A stretch of DNA of 49,506 bases from Pseudomonadota bacterium (GTDB taxonomy: Bacteria > Pseudomonadota > Gammaproteobacteria > Steroidobacterales > Steroidobacteraceae), in NCBI GenBank assembly GCA_023457495.1, contig JAEWLQ010000075.1, positions 1-49,506 on the forward strand, read 5' to 3'. The notes under the pieces were generated by a model. That model saw nothing but the letters and a program-made list of their open reading frames with translations. It had not been told where the DNA came from and made no database searches. Positions 1 to 11,200 of the stretch are shown here, piece after piece. How positions within the stretch are numbered: the first letter of the stretch is position 1; each line of letters opens with the position of its first letter. The translations under genes were made by a program, and so were the position numbers.

Positions 1-2
1 CC

Positions 3-1298
3 GGGCCGCGCCCCCCTCTTCCGGGCACCGGCATCGCGCTGCGGGCCACGGGCTTCCGCGGCGAGATGTCGCGCATTGCGGGCGATCCCGCGAACGACGA
101 TTGGGACTCGCTGCCGATCTCGCTGGCTGCCGCCGGCGCCGACGTCATGCTCGCATCACGGCTGGAGCTGCAGATCGAGGCCATACCCGGCGACGATGCC
201 CGGTTGCGCACCCGCAGCGCGGCACTCACGCAGCCGCAGCTCATCGTGCCCCGCCGCCCGGGCATCGCCTACGCGCTGTTGCAGACGGATGCGGAAGGTC
301 GTTCGGGATTCGTGTTGCCGCTGCCGGGCCAGGCGGACGAGGCGATCTTTCCGCTCGGCGTGCCCGCCAGCGGCGCCGCGCATCGCTCGCTGCGCCTGCT
401 CATGTGGCCCGGCAACCCGGTGCTCGACGCGGGCGCCCTGCGGGCGACCGCGCAATGGGAGAAATTCCGGCGCCCTAACTACCTCACGTCCATCGGCCCC
501 GGTGGGAGCCGCGCCATGCCCGCGTGGGGCGAGCTCGACGATGGTCCCTTGCTGTTGCTTCTGCACGGCACATTCGGCACGCCGGAGTCCGCATTCGGCG
601 CATGGTTCGAGGATCGTTCCTTCGGCCGCCTCATCGCACGTTATGAGGGCCGCGTGCTGGCCTTCGCCCATCCGACCCTGGCGACCAGCATCGGCGAGAA
701 TCTCGCCTGGCTGCTCGCGAATCTTCCCGCGCGCACCCAGCCGCTCGACATCGTGGGTCATGGCCGCGGAGGCCTGCTGGCGCGCGCGGTAGTTACTGAT
801 GGCCGCCTGCCGGTGCGGTGCGTCTGCCAGGTCGGAACTCCCAACAACGGCACGCCGCTCGCGCGGGATCCCATCGCCTGGATCAACGCGCATGTGTCGC
901 CGCTGGCCTCGATCCCGGCGCAATACGCTTTCCTGACGCTCGAGGGTGCGCTGGCGCTCATGCGTAGCGTGGCGCTCGGTGCGCAGCCGGGCCTGCCTGT
1001 CATCGACACCGTGCTGCCGGAGGGTCAGGCGATCACGGAAGTCGGCGAGCGGCAGGTTCGCTGGTACACGATCGGAGCTCACTACCAGCCGGAGAGCGGA
1101 ACACCCGGACTCGACAGCCACGAGTCAGCCACCGATCTCGTCGTTTCGAGCGAGGACTGCCATCGCCCCGGACCGGAAGTCGCCGATTCGCTACGGCTCA
1201 TCGGTCCCACCGTGCACCATCACAACTATTTTTCCGACCGCAGGGTGCGCGATCGGCTGTTCGACTGGCTTTGCGATTCACGCCGATCGAGAATGTAG
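3..1298 (+). CDS. alpha/beta-hydrolase-fold (lipase/PGAP1-like, DUF7379-like) protein, 5' truncated
   Basis: The reading frame is open to the window edge, so the true start lies upstream; the first in-frame ATG is at 66. Numbering from that ATG, an oxyanion-type LLLLHGTFG strand sits near residue 167. A nucleophile-elbow-like VGHGRGG is at about 231-236, and VGTPNNGTPLA follows, typical of lipase/PGAP1-like and DUF7379 proteins. The elbow normally reads G-x-S-x-G, but here the serine position is Gly (codon ggc). Catalysis by the usual triad is therefore doubtful, and the protein may be a pseudoenzyme or a binding module. Late histidines (VHHHNYF) are present. The residues upstream of the hydrolase fold suggest a larger multidomain protein. 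Fold call fairly sure, function unknown. Confidence 0.7.
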   Translation, partial: GPRPPLPGTGIALRATGFRGEMSRIAGDPANDDWDSLPISLAAAGADVMLASRLELQIEAIPGDDARLRTRSAALTQPQLIVPRRPGIAYALLQTDAEGRSGFVLPLPGQADEAIFPLGVPASGAAHRSLRLLMWPGNPVLDAGALRATAQWEKFRRPNYLTSIGPGGSRAMPAWGELDDGPLLLLLHGTFGTPESAFGAWFEDRSFGRLIARYEGRVLAFAHPTLATSIGENLAWLLANLPARTQPLDIVGHGRGGLLARAVVTDGRLPVRCVCQVGTPNNGTPLARDPIAWINAHVSPLASIPAQYAFLTLEGALALMRSVALGAQPGLPVIDTVLPEGQAITEVGERQVRWYTIGAHYQPESGTPGLDSHESATDLVVSSEDCHRPGPEVADSLRLIGPTVHHHNYFSDRRVRDRLFDWLCDSRRSRM

Positions 1299-1386
1299 GA
1301 GCCGTCTCACTACGCGATGCGATCTGGATCGATGGTCGCCCCCGCGAGGCTGCGGCAACATTTCTTCGCAGTCGCAAGGGATCGAC

Positions 1387-1608
1387 ATGAGCTCAACCAA
1401 AATCATCGCCATCGTTCTGATCGTCGCCGGCATCCTCGGACTGGTCTACGGCCAGTTCACGTACACCAAGGAAACGCACGACGCGAAGATTGGACCCATC
1501 GAGATGTCGATCAAGGACAAGGAAACGGTGAACGTCCCCGTATGGGCGGGCGTCGGCGCGATCGTGATCGGCGCCGGGCTGCTCGTGGCGGGCGGGCGCC
1601 GCAGCTGA
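1387..1608 (+). CDS. small two-TM membrane protein, hypothetical
   Basis: This encodes 73 residues starting at ATG 1387, preceded by an AAGGG Shine-Dalgarno-like string about 7 bases upstream. Two hydrophobic helices are visible (about residues 5-23 and 53-70). They are separated by a charged loop rich in Lys, Glu and Asp, and the protein ends in basic RRS. This layout suggests an inner-membrane hairpin protein with both ends on one side. I do not recognise a characterised family; small DUF3185-like membrane proteins look similar. A longer reading frame starting upstream at 946 overlaps the hydrolase gene out of frame and is not believed. Confidence 0.65.
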   Translation: MSSTKIIAIVLIVAGILGLVYGQFTYTKETHDAKIGPIEMSIKDKETVNVPVWAGVGAIVIGAGLLVAGGRRS

Positions 1609-1669
1609 CAGGTACCGGTAAGGATTGGCGTGGCATAACTTTGTTAGCCGCCGATCCATGTGAGCCAGA

Positions 1670-1708
1670 AATCGGCCCCGCCTTGTGGCGCGGGGCCGAT
1701 TCTTTACG
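1670..1708. terminator. hairpin terminator between convergent genes
   Basis: A perfect 12-bp dyad (arms 1670-1681 and 1690-1701, AATCGGCCCCGC) with an 8-base loop is followed by TCTTTAC on the plus strand and by a TTTCT run on the minus strand. It lies between the small membrane protein and the convergent yadH-like gene, so it may terminate both. The T-tract is short, so intrinsic termination is plausible but not certain. Confidence 0.6.
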
Positions 1709-1771
1709 CGTAAACGCGGCGAAGGAAACGTCGCCGAAGCGGCGCCGTTCGTAAAAGGCAGCGGGGCAACG

Positions 1772-2529
1772 CTAGTTTTTCAGCTTGTAGCCCGTGCGGA
1801 ACATCCAGACGATGATCCCCAGGCAGATGAGCAGAAAGCTCAGCGTGATGCCGAAGCTCAGCCACACGTTCACGTCCGCCTGTCCGAAGAAGCTCCAGCG
1901 GAAGCCGTTGACCAGGTAGACCACCGGGTTGAACAGCGTCACCTGCTGCCACAGCGGCGGCAGCATCGAGATCGAATAGAAGCTTCCCCCGAGGAACGTG
2001 AGCGGCGTGACGATCATGGTCGGCACGATGCTGGTCTTCTCCCAGCTGTCCGCCCAGATGCCGATCGCGAAGCCGAGCAGGCTGAAGGTGACCGACGTCA
2101 GGATCAGGAATCCGAACATCACGAACGGATGCTGGATCTCGAACGCGACGAACAGCCGCGCGGTCGCGAGGATGATCAGGCCCAGCATCACGGATTTCGT
2201 GGCGGCCGCTCCGACGTATCCGGCGAGCACTTCGAGTACCGAGACGGGCGCCGAGAGCAGTTCGTAGATCGTGCCGGAGAATTTCGGCATGTAGATGCCG
2301 AAGGAGGAGTTGTTCAGGCTTTCCGTGAGCACCGTGAGCATGATGAGCCCGGGCACGATGAACGCGCCGTACGAAACGCCGTCGATGCTCACCATGCGTG
2401 AACCGATCGCGGAACCGAACACCACGAAATACAGCGAGGTGGTGATGACGGGGGTCGCGATGCTCTGGAACACGGTGCGGAACGTGCGCGACATCTCGAA
2501 GTGGTAGATAGCCTTGATCGCATGCAGGT

Positions 2530-2533
<4 letters not shown>
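1772..2533 (-). CDS. yadH: ABC-2 type transporter permease, YadH family
   Basis: This encodes 253 residues starting at the ATG at 2533, which overlaps the TGA of the ATPase gene (ATGA), so the pair is translationally coupled. There are about six hydrophobic segments and the ABC-2 signature region near the C-terminus (GGSFYSISMLPP, then FNPVVYLVNGFRW). Length and sequence pattern match E. coli YadH (about 256 aa). It would form the membrane half of an exporter with the neighbouring YadG-like ATPase. The substrate of this family is not established. A longer frame upstream of 2533 is read-through inside the ATPase gene and is rejected. Confidence 0.88.
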
Positions 2534-3453
<920 letters not shown>

Positions 3454-3528
3454 GGGGTCGCTAAGTTAGCGATCCGGGCAGGCCGACTCAATCACTCCGA
3501 AGAGGCATATCCCTGATAGATTCTTTCG

Positions 3529-4158
3529 GTGGGGTTAGTTTTCCTTCAACGGGTCACGATGGCCGGTCTGCTCCTGGCAGGCGGCGCCTGGGCGAACAGC
3601 CCCGACATCGTCGAGGCGGCCCGTGCCCAAGTGGGCGTCACGCTGCACTACGACCCGGCCTATCGCAAGCTCGCATACCCCGGCGGCGACGTGGCTCCCG
3701 AGCGTGGCGTGTGTACCGACGTCGTCGTGCGCGCCCTGCGCAGCGCGCGGTCTATCGACCTGCAGCGCCGCGTGCATGAGGACCTGAAGAGCAATTGGCA
3801 CGCATACCCGCATCCGGCAGGCTGGCGTCTCTCGACCCCCGACACGAACATCGATCATCGGCGAGTGCCGAATCTCATGACGTGGTTCGAACGGAACGGG
3901 TATTCGATCCCGCGCACGCGCGCCGCCTCGAACTATCTACCCGGCGACGTGGTCGCCTGGGATCTCGGCCGCGGCATCCTGCACATCGGGATCGTGAGCA
4001 ATCAGGAGGCGGGCGGGATTCCGCTGGTCATCCACAACATCGGCGCCGGGACGCGCGAGGAAGACATCCTGTTCCGGTACGCCATCATCGGGCACTACCG
4101 GCTGCCGCCGCCTTCGGCAAGTGCCGCGGCCCCGCCGGATCCTGTCGCCGCACGCTGA
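3529..4158 (+). CDS. secreted DUF1287 family protein (YijF-like, NlpC/P60-like fold)
   Basis: This encodes 209 residues with a short N-terminal signal peptide ending near residues 20-24 (AWANS). Family hallmarks are GVCTDVVVRALR (Cys62), DTNIDHRRV, LPGDVVAWDL and LHIGIVSN (His152). In DUF1287 proteins the Cys/His pair resembles NlpC/P60 cysteine-peptidase or amidase active sites, so a periplasmic peptidoglycan-related role is likely but not proven. The GTG at 3529 gives the best signal peptide; an in-frame ATG at 3559 would leave a very short leader. It is transcribed divergently from yadG and in the same direction as the ABC exporter 42 bases downstream. Confidence 0.82.
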   Translation: MGLVFLQRVTMAGLLLAGGAWANSPDIVEAARAQVGVTLHYDPAYRKLAYPGGDVAPERGVCTDVVVRALRSARSIDLQRRVHEDLKSNWHAYPHPAGWRLSTPDTNIDHRRVPNLMTWFERNGYSIPRTRAASNYLPGDVVAWDLGRGILHIGIVSNQEAGGIPLVIHNIGAGTREEDILFRYAIIGHYRLPPPSASAAAPPDPVAAR

Positions 4159-4200
4159 CGCCTCACCGCGCCCGATTCACGTTAGGCTTACGCGGCTGAC

Positions 4201-6063
<1,863 letters not shown>

Positions 6064-6124
6064 TGTTCGGGTGTTGAGAGGAAGAGGGGCGCGGGCGCAC
6101 GCCGTCGCCCGTGCATGACCGGGC

Positions 6125-6198
6125 TCGCTTTTCGCCGGGCCATTCGGGTTTTTGTTTGCGCCAGATTCCGGCCGCCGGCCGCGTATGGGGAAATTTGC
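6125..6198 (+). repeat. left outer arm of family A inverted repeat
   Basis: This 74-bp arm is the exact reverse complement of 6600-6673. Perfect identity over this length implies recent origin or ongoing gene conversion. It contains a T-rich GGGTTTTTGTTTG core followed by a GC palindrome. Confidence 0.9.
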
Positions 6199-6599
6199 AC
6201 CGCGGTTTGGAGATAGGGACTGCCTCCGCTGATGGGCATCCTTTTCCGGCTTCGTGTGCCTTACGAGGTTGCGTGCCCGGCCCGCTCACCCGGTCATGCA
6301 CGTGCACCGTCGTGCGTCCACCATCCGCGCACGATCGACGTCCTTCCCCGGATTTCGCGGAGAAAGGACGAAGGGCGGCGAGATTCAAGCGCGCGGGTGT
6401 TGCCGGGCTTTCTCTTTTCTCCGCAACTGTTTGGTGGTTCGTTCCGAAGCGAGGGGACGACCTCGAACGAAGGAGAGGGTGTGAGCGGAGGGCGCCCGCG
6501 CAGGGGTGGGTGAGCGGGCCTGGCACGCAACTTCGTAAGGCACACGAAGCCGGCAAGAGGTACTAACTAGCGGAGGCAGTCCGTATCCGAATACGGGGA

Positions 6600-6673
6600 G
6601 CAAATTTCCCCATACGCGGCCGGCGGCCGGAATCTGGCGCAAACAAAAACCCGAATGGCCCGGCGAAAAGCGA
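6600..6673 (-). repeat. right outer arm of family A inverted repeat
   Basis: This is the exact reverse complement of 6125-6198, 401 bases downstream of it. A further inverted copy of 6476-6510 starts immediately after it, at 6676. Confidence 0.9.
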
Positions 6674-6754
6674 CTCCCACCCCTGCGCGGGCGACCTCCG
6701 CTCTCACCCTCTTCCTCGGCAACTTCGCTGCCCTATCTCCGAGAACGAGCCCAC

Positions 6755-6783
6755 AAAAAAAGACGGCGCCCTAGGGCGCCGTC
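6755..6783 (-). terminator. rho-independent terminator of the RRM gene
   Basis: The perfect palindrome at 6762-6783 (GACGGCGCC, CTAG, GGCGCCGTC) is followed on the minus strand by a run of seven T (6755-6761). It lies 23 bases past the RRM stop codon. This is the clearest intrinsic terminator in the window. Confidence 0.9.
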
Positions 6784-6806
6784 CAAATCGAACTACTTCG
6801 ATGTGA

Positions 6807-7112
6807 TCAGAAGCGGCGGCCGCCGCCTCCGCCGAAGTTGCCACGCGGGGCGCCACGATCACGCTCCTGGGCTTCATTGACCTTCAGCGGACGACCACCG
6901 AAGTCCTTGCCATCGAGCGCCTGCATGGCGCGGGTGGCATCGGCATTCGGCATTTCGACGAAACCGAAGCCGCGCGGGCGGCCGGTTTCGCGATCGTTCA
7001 CGAGGGACACCTTGTCGACGGTGCCATGGGTTGCGAAAAGGGCGCGCACTTGATCTTCAGTGGCGGAGAAAGGCAGATTTCCAACGTAAAGTTTCGTCAC
7101 AGAACAACTCAC
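6807..7112 (-). CDS. small RNA-binding protein with one RRM and Gly-rich tail
   Basis: This encodes 101 residues with a single RNA-recognition motif. RNP-2 is KLYVGNL (7-13) and RNP-1 is RGFGFVEM (47-54), followed by a basic, glycine-rich tail (RGNFGGGGGRRF). Bacterial RRM proteins of this type bind single-stranded RNA and are often cold- or stress-regulated; that role is family knowledge, not seen here. The start is ambiguous: GTG 7112 gives MSCSVTKLYV, whereas GTG 7100 would give the more usual MTKLYV. An unusual T-run on the coding strand lies just upstream of 7112. Transcription ends at the hairpin 6755-6783. Confidence 0.87.
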   Translation of the reverse strand: MSCSVTKLYVGNLPFSATEDQVRALFATHGTVDKVSLVNDRETGRPRGFGFVEMPNADATRAMQALDGKDFGGRPLKVNEAQERDRGAPRGNFGGGGGRRF

Positions 7113-7609
7113 AGAAAAAAAACACGGTGACAGGATGAGCCCTGTCGAGCTGGTTCGCGGAATACTTTGAGGGTTCGGCGCCCGGGAATGCGGGTCCGTA
7201 TCAACGAAGAATCAGCAAGCCGGGGGGCACGGTACAGGAAACCCGGGTCCGATGCGAATACTTCATCAGGAAATAGCCCGCCGGGAGCCCCGGCGCCCCC
7301 TTCCGGGGGCGAAACAGGGGGCCGAGTTGCGGCGGTGGGGGTGGTCGGGCCGCCCATGCTGATGGGGTGGAAGGGCGTATTCGCACCGAATTTCCCGCCA
7401 TGCGCACCCGGCAGGCCAGCATGGCCGGCCTGGCCCGATTCCGGATCAGCGCGCCCCCGAACGCGGTAGTTGCACCGTGCGGCCGGCGTCCGCCCGCTAT
7501 CAAACTACTCGGCGCGGCTGGCGGGCGCCGTATGGGTACCGATTGCGAACCATGCATCTATCATGGTCTGGTCCGCGGACCCGCATGTCGTTTTCCTGGA
7601 GACGCACCG
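7113..7609. other. intergenic region between divergent RRM and MAPEG genes
   Basis: No convincing gene is present in these 497 bases; the short frames here have biased, Pro/Gly/Arg-rich translations typical of GC-rich noncoding DNA. A small hairpin, CGCCCCC-TTCC-GGGGGCG, lies at 7294-7311. The promoters of both flanking genes must be in this stretch, but I cannot assign -35/-10 elements with confidence. Confidence 0.5.
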
Positions 7610-8035
7610 ATGTCTGAGCTCAGTCTCGTTTATCCCATGGCCGCCATGGTCATCCTGACCCTGTTCGTGCTCGTGAAGATGTTCCGTGCGCGGGTCGGGG
7701 CCGTCAGGGCGGGGCAGATCGACGCCAAGTTCTACCGGTTGTTCCAGGGAGCGACCGAGCCCGCCGGACCGCAGAAAGTCTCGCGCAATTTTTCCAACCT
7801 CTTCGAAGCGCCGACCCTGTTCTACGTGGTGTGCCTCGCCGCGATGGTCACGGGCGTCACGGGCTCCGTCATGGTCGCGCTGGCATGGACCTATGTGGTG
7901 GGGCGAATCGCGCACACGGCCATTCACCTCGGGCCGAACAAATTGCGCTGGCGGATCCGTGCCTACTTCTTCTCGTGGATCGTACTGGCCGCGATGTGGG
8001 TGACGCTCGTCGCGGGAATCGCACTGCGCGCGTGA
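7610..8035 (+). CDS. MAPEG family integral membrane protein
   Basis: This 141-residue protein has four hydrophobic helices and the MAPEG-like pattern NLFEAPTLFYVVCL around residue 65, followed by IAHTAIHLGPNKLRWRIRAYFFSW. MAPEG proteins include microsomal glutathione S-transferase relatives; bacterial members are mostly uncharacterised. The ATG at 7610 is chosen because GGAG lies about 9 bases upstream and the protein then begins directly at helix 1. A longer in-frame extension to 7367 reads into noncoding-like sequence. It appears to be monocistronic. Confidence 0.85.
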   Translation: MSELSLVYPMAAMVILTLFVLVKMFRARVGAVRAGQIDAKFYRLFQGATEPAGPQKVSRNFSNLFEAPTLFYVVCLAAMVTGVTGSVMVALAWTYVVGRIAHTAIHLGPNKLRWRIRAYFFSWIVLAAMWVTLVAGIALRA

Positions 8036-8201
8036 CCTGCGTTGCAGGCTTTCAACCCTGTCTTATGTCGCGCACCGATGAGGTGCGTGCTGCGTCACTG
8101 ATTCGCGAATAATCACGTTGCATCCGCCCCTGCGATTTCCGGTCGCGGGCTAAGGTCATGCGCACAAGAACTTCGCCAAGAAGGCGAGAAGGGTTCACAG
8201 G

Positions 8202-11200
8202 GTGCGTGGGATTTGCAGCCGGATCATGCTGTTATTCGTCGGGGCTGCCTGGATGGTCGCTGCCGCCGCGCAGACTCCCGCGCTTCAATATGTCGAGCCC
8301 GTGGGTCTCGCCGTCGCAGCCGATCGCGCCAGTTTCCAGGCGTACGGCCGGCAGTTCGATCTCACACTCAGCGACAACGGACGCGTGCTGCAGAAGCTCA
8401 CCGCCGAGCGCAAACGCGAGCTCGCGGGTTATCGCCTGCTGCGCGGCGCCGTCGCGGGCACTCCCGGCTCCTGGGTGCGACTAACCGAAACTGCCGCTGG
8501 CATCGAGGGCGCCATCTGGGACGGGCAGGAGCTGTTCGCGGTCACCACCTACGAGCGGGTGGCCGGAATGCTGCTGAATCCACTCGACGCCGCGCCCGAT
8601 CAGCCCGTGGTGTATCGGTTATCCGATCTGCGGGGCGCTCTGCCCCGCGACTTCTGCGGCAGCGGCGTGACCCAGGGGATGACGGATGAAGCCAGTGGGC
8701 TCGAGCAGTTCAAGGGCCTGCTGTCGGAGCTCAAGGCGACCAAGGGCGCCATCTCGCGCCAGATCGACATCTCCCTGATCGCCGACACGGCGTTCCAGGC
8801 GGCGCAACCCGATGACCCCACCGCGGCGATGCTCGCGCGGCTCAACGTCGTCGAGGGCATCTTCAGCGAGCAGCTGGATCTGCTGGTGCTGGCCACCGAT
8901 GTACGCCTGGTCCCGGTCGGCGCCGATCCTTTCACGAGTGTGAATGGCAAGGCGTTGCTCGAGCAGCTCGGCGAGTACCGCGCGGCGACGGCGGCGGTTC
9001 GTTCGCGCGGTCTCGCGCACCTGATTACCGGAAAGGACCTCGAAGGCGGGACGGCCGGCATCGCCTACGTCGGGTCCGTGTGCGAGACGAAGCGCGGCGT
9101 CTCGATCAGCGAACAGGGCTTCGGCACCACGATCTCGGCGCTCATCATGGCCCACGAGCTCGGCCACAATTTCGGCGCGCCGCACGACGGCGAGGCCGGC
9201 GCGGCCTGCGCGGGCGTGGGCGGCGGCTACATCATGTCGCCCTCGATCAGCGGCTTCACGAAGTTCTCCCGTTGCAGCATCGACACGATGAATCTCGCGC
9301 TGGCGCGCGCGAGCTGCGTCTCGCAGGCGGACTACATCGATGTGGGTATCGCCGCCGCGGTACCGAGCGTCGCAACCGAAGGCGGCAGCGTGTTCACGCT
9401 GCCGTTCGATATCAGCTCCAACGGCTCGCGCGATGCGCAGGGCGTCACGGCGACCGTGACGCTGCCCGCGCTGGCATTCCTCTCCATCGAATCGGCGACG
9501 AGCACCTCCGGCAGCTGCACGGTCGCGGGGCTCACCGCAACCTGCGCGCTCGGCAACGTGGCGGCGGGCGAGCGACCGCGTATCGAGGTCAGCGCGCGCA
9601 GCACTTCGGCCGCGGAATTTGCGGTTCAGGCGCGCGTGAGCGCGAATGGCGACCCGGTGAGCTCCAACGACGTCGCCGCGATCGCGGTCTCGGTGCAATC
9701 GGGCATCGACGTCTCGCTGAGCCTGTCGGCGGGAGCGCAGGAGGTGATCCTCGGCGCGCCGCTCTCGATCTACGCCGACCTCGCCAGCCTGCGTGCCCAG
9801 GCCGCGCAGAACGTGAACGTCTCGGTCAACCTGAACCAGGTCGTGACCTCGGCCTCGTTGCCGGGTGGCCAATGCAAGCTCCAGACGTACTCCGTGAGTT
9901 GCACGCTCGCGGAATTGCCGGCGGGCACCGCGCGGCGGCTCACCATCGGCACGACCACGACGGCGCCGGGCGCGCTGTATGCCGCGGGCAGCGTCGGCGT
10001 CGCCGGTGACGCCGACCTCGCCAATAACATCGCAAGTGCGAGCGGCTGGGTGCAGGCGGAGCGCGATGTCGAAGTCGTCGCGGGTGCGGCGGCTACGGAT
10101 CTTGCGGTCGGCGCCGCGTATGAACTGCCGTTCACGGTGCGTTCGCGTGGACCCTTGCCGACCGGTGACGTGACGCTGTGGATTTCGGTGCCGTCGGAGG
10201 CGCTCATCGTGGACGCGATCATTGGCGCGTCCTGCGCGAAATACGATGCGACGATGTACCGCTGCGAGCTGGGCGCGATCGCGCCGGGCACGACGCGCGC
10301 GGTCAGGATGAAGGCGCATGCGGCGCAGCCGGTGACCACCCGCATCAACGCAAGCGCCGAGGCGCCCGGTGACGGCTACGGCACCAACAACTACGCGACC
10401 GCGCAACTGCGGGCCGCTCATCTGATCGATCTCGGCATCCTGCTGGCCTCGGGTGGCACGGGAGTCGAGGACGAGAAGTTCAGCGGCCAGGTTTCGCTGC
10501 GCTCGGCCGGCCGTGATGCCGCGGTCGGTGCGACCCTCGACATCGAGCTGCACGCCGCGGGCGTGCTGCGCTCCGCCAAGGTCCTGAAGGACACGGCCTG
10601 CAAGCTGGTCTCCGAACAGCTCGCGCGCTGCAGCCTGCCCACTACCGCGAGCAATACGACGTTGTACGTGGAATACGAGGCGGAGTTCGCCGAGCCCGGC
10701 AAGTACGACGTGCGATTCAGCCTGACGACGCCCGGCGACACGGCGCCGGAGAACGATTCGATCGAGCGCGTGATACTCGTGCGGCCGTACTACGACGTCG
10801 CCGTCACGGGTGACGCCAACCTGTACGAGCTGCTGGCGGGACAGAGCCGGGAGAGGACCTTCGGCCTGACGGTGGATCGTCGCGATGTCGCGAGCGCGCG
10901 TTTCGTCGCGCCGCACTATCTACCGGGGCTGCGCGTGGATGCGATCCGCGCGAGCGCCGGGGAATGCTTCGTGGACGAGTTCGTGGGCGGCATCTGCGAG
11001 TTCACGCAGTTGCCGGCATTCTCGGCCGCGCAGGTGTGGGTCACCTATCGGGCGCTCGAAGGCGACCAGGTGAGCAATATCGCGGTGTCGGTGACGACAC
11101 CGGGTGACGTCGTGTCTTCCAACGACGTTGTACGCGGCATCGCCCGGCTACGCGGCGTGACCGACCTGGAGTTGCGGGTCGGCGGGCAAATGCACGGCGC

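Larger units (their letters stand above)
6110..6713. repeat. composite nested inverted-repeat element (family A), non-coding
   Basis: The stretch between the ABC exporter and the RRM gene contains no credible gene and is built from inverted repeats. Outer arms 6125-6198 and 6600-6673 are perfect reverse complements over 74 bp. Inside them, 6217-6230 pairs with 6569-6582 (14 bp, perfect), and 6246-6291 pairs with 6508-6553 (46 bp, 2 mismatches). In addition 6476-6510 is inverted at 6676-6710 (35 bp, 2 mismatches), and 6110-6123 is inverted at 6289-6302 (14 bp, perfect). No transposase and no flanking target duplication is obvious. It could be a non-autonomous mobile palindrome, a structured RNA or a composite of several insertions. 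Confidence 0.8.

Noticed and set aside
6561..6567. TACTAAC string resembling an intron branch point
   Set aside because: A seven-base match is expected by chance, and there is no interrupted gene or intron-encoded protein here.
6125..6673. Insertion sequence or CRISPR array
   Set aside because: There is no transposase frame, no regular spacer-repeat pattern and no target-site duplication; it is a nested palindrome instead.
8619..10916. 765-codon minus-strand frame inside the metallopeptidase gene
   Set aside because: No recognisable motifs and a strongly Arg-biased composition; antisense to a well-supported gene.
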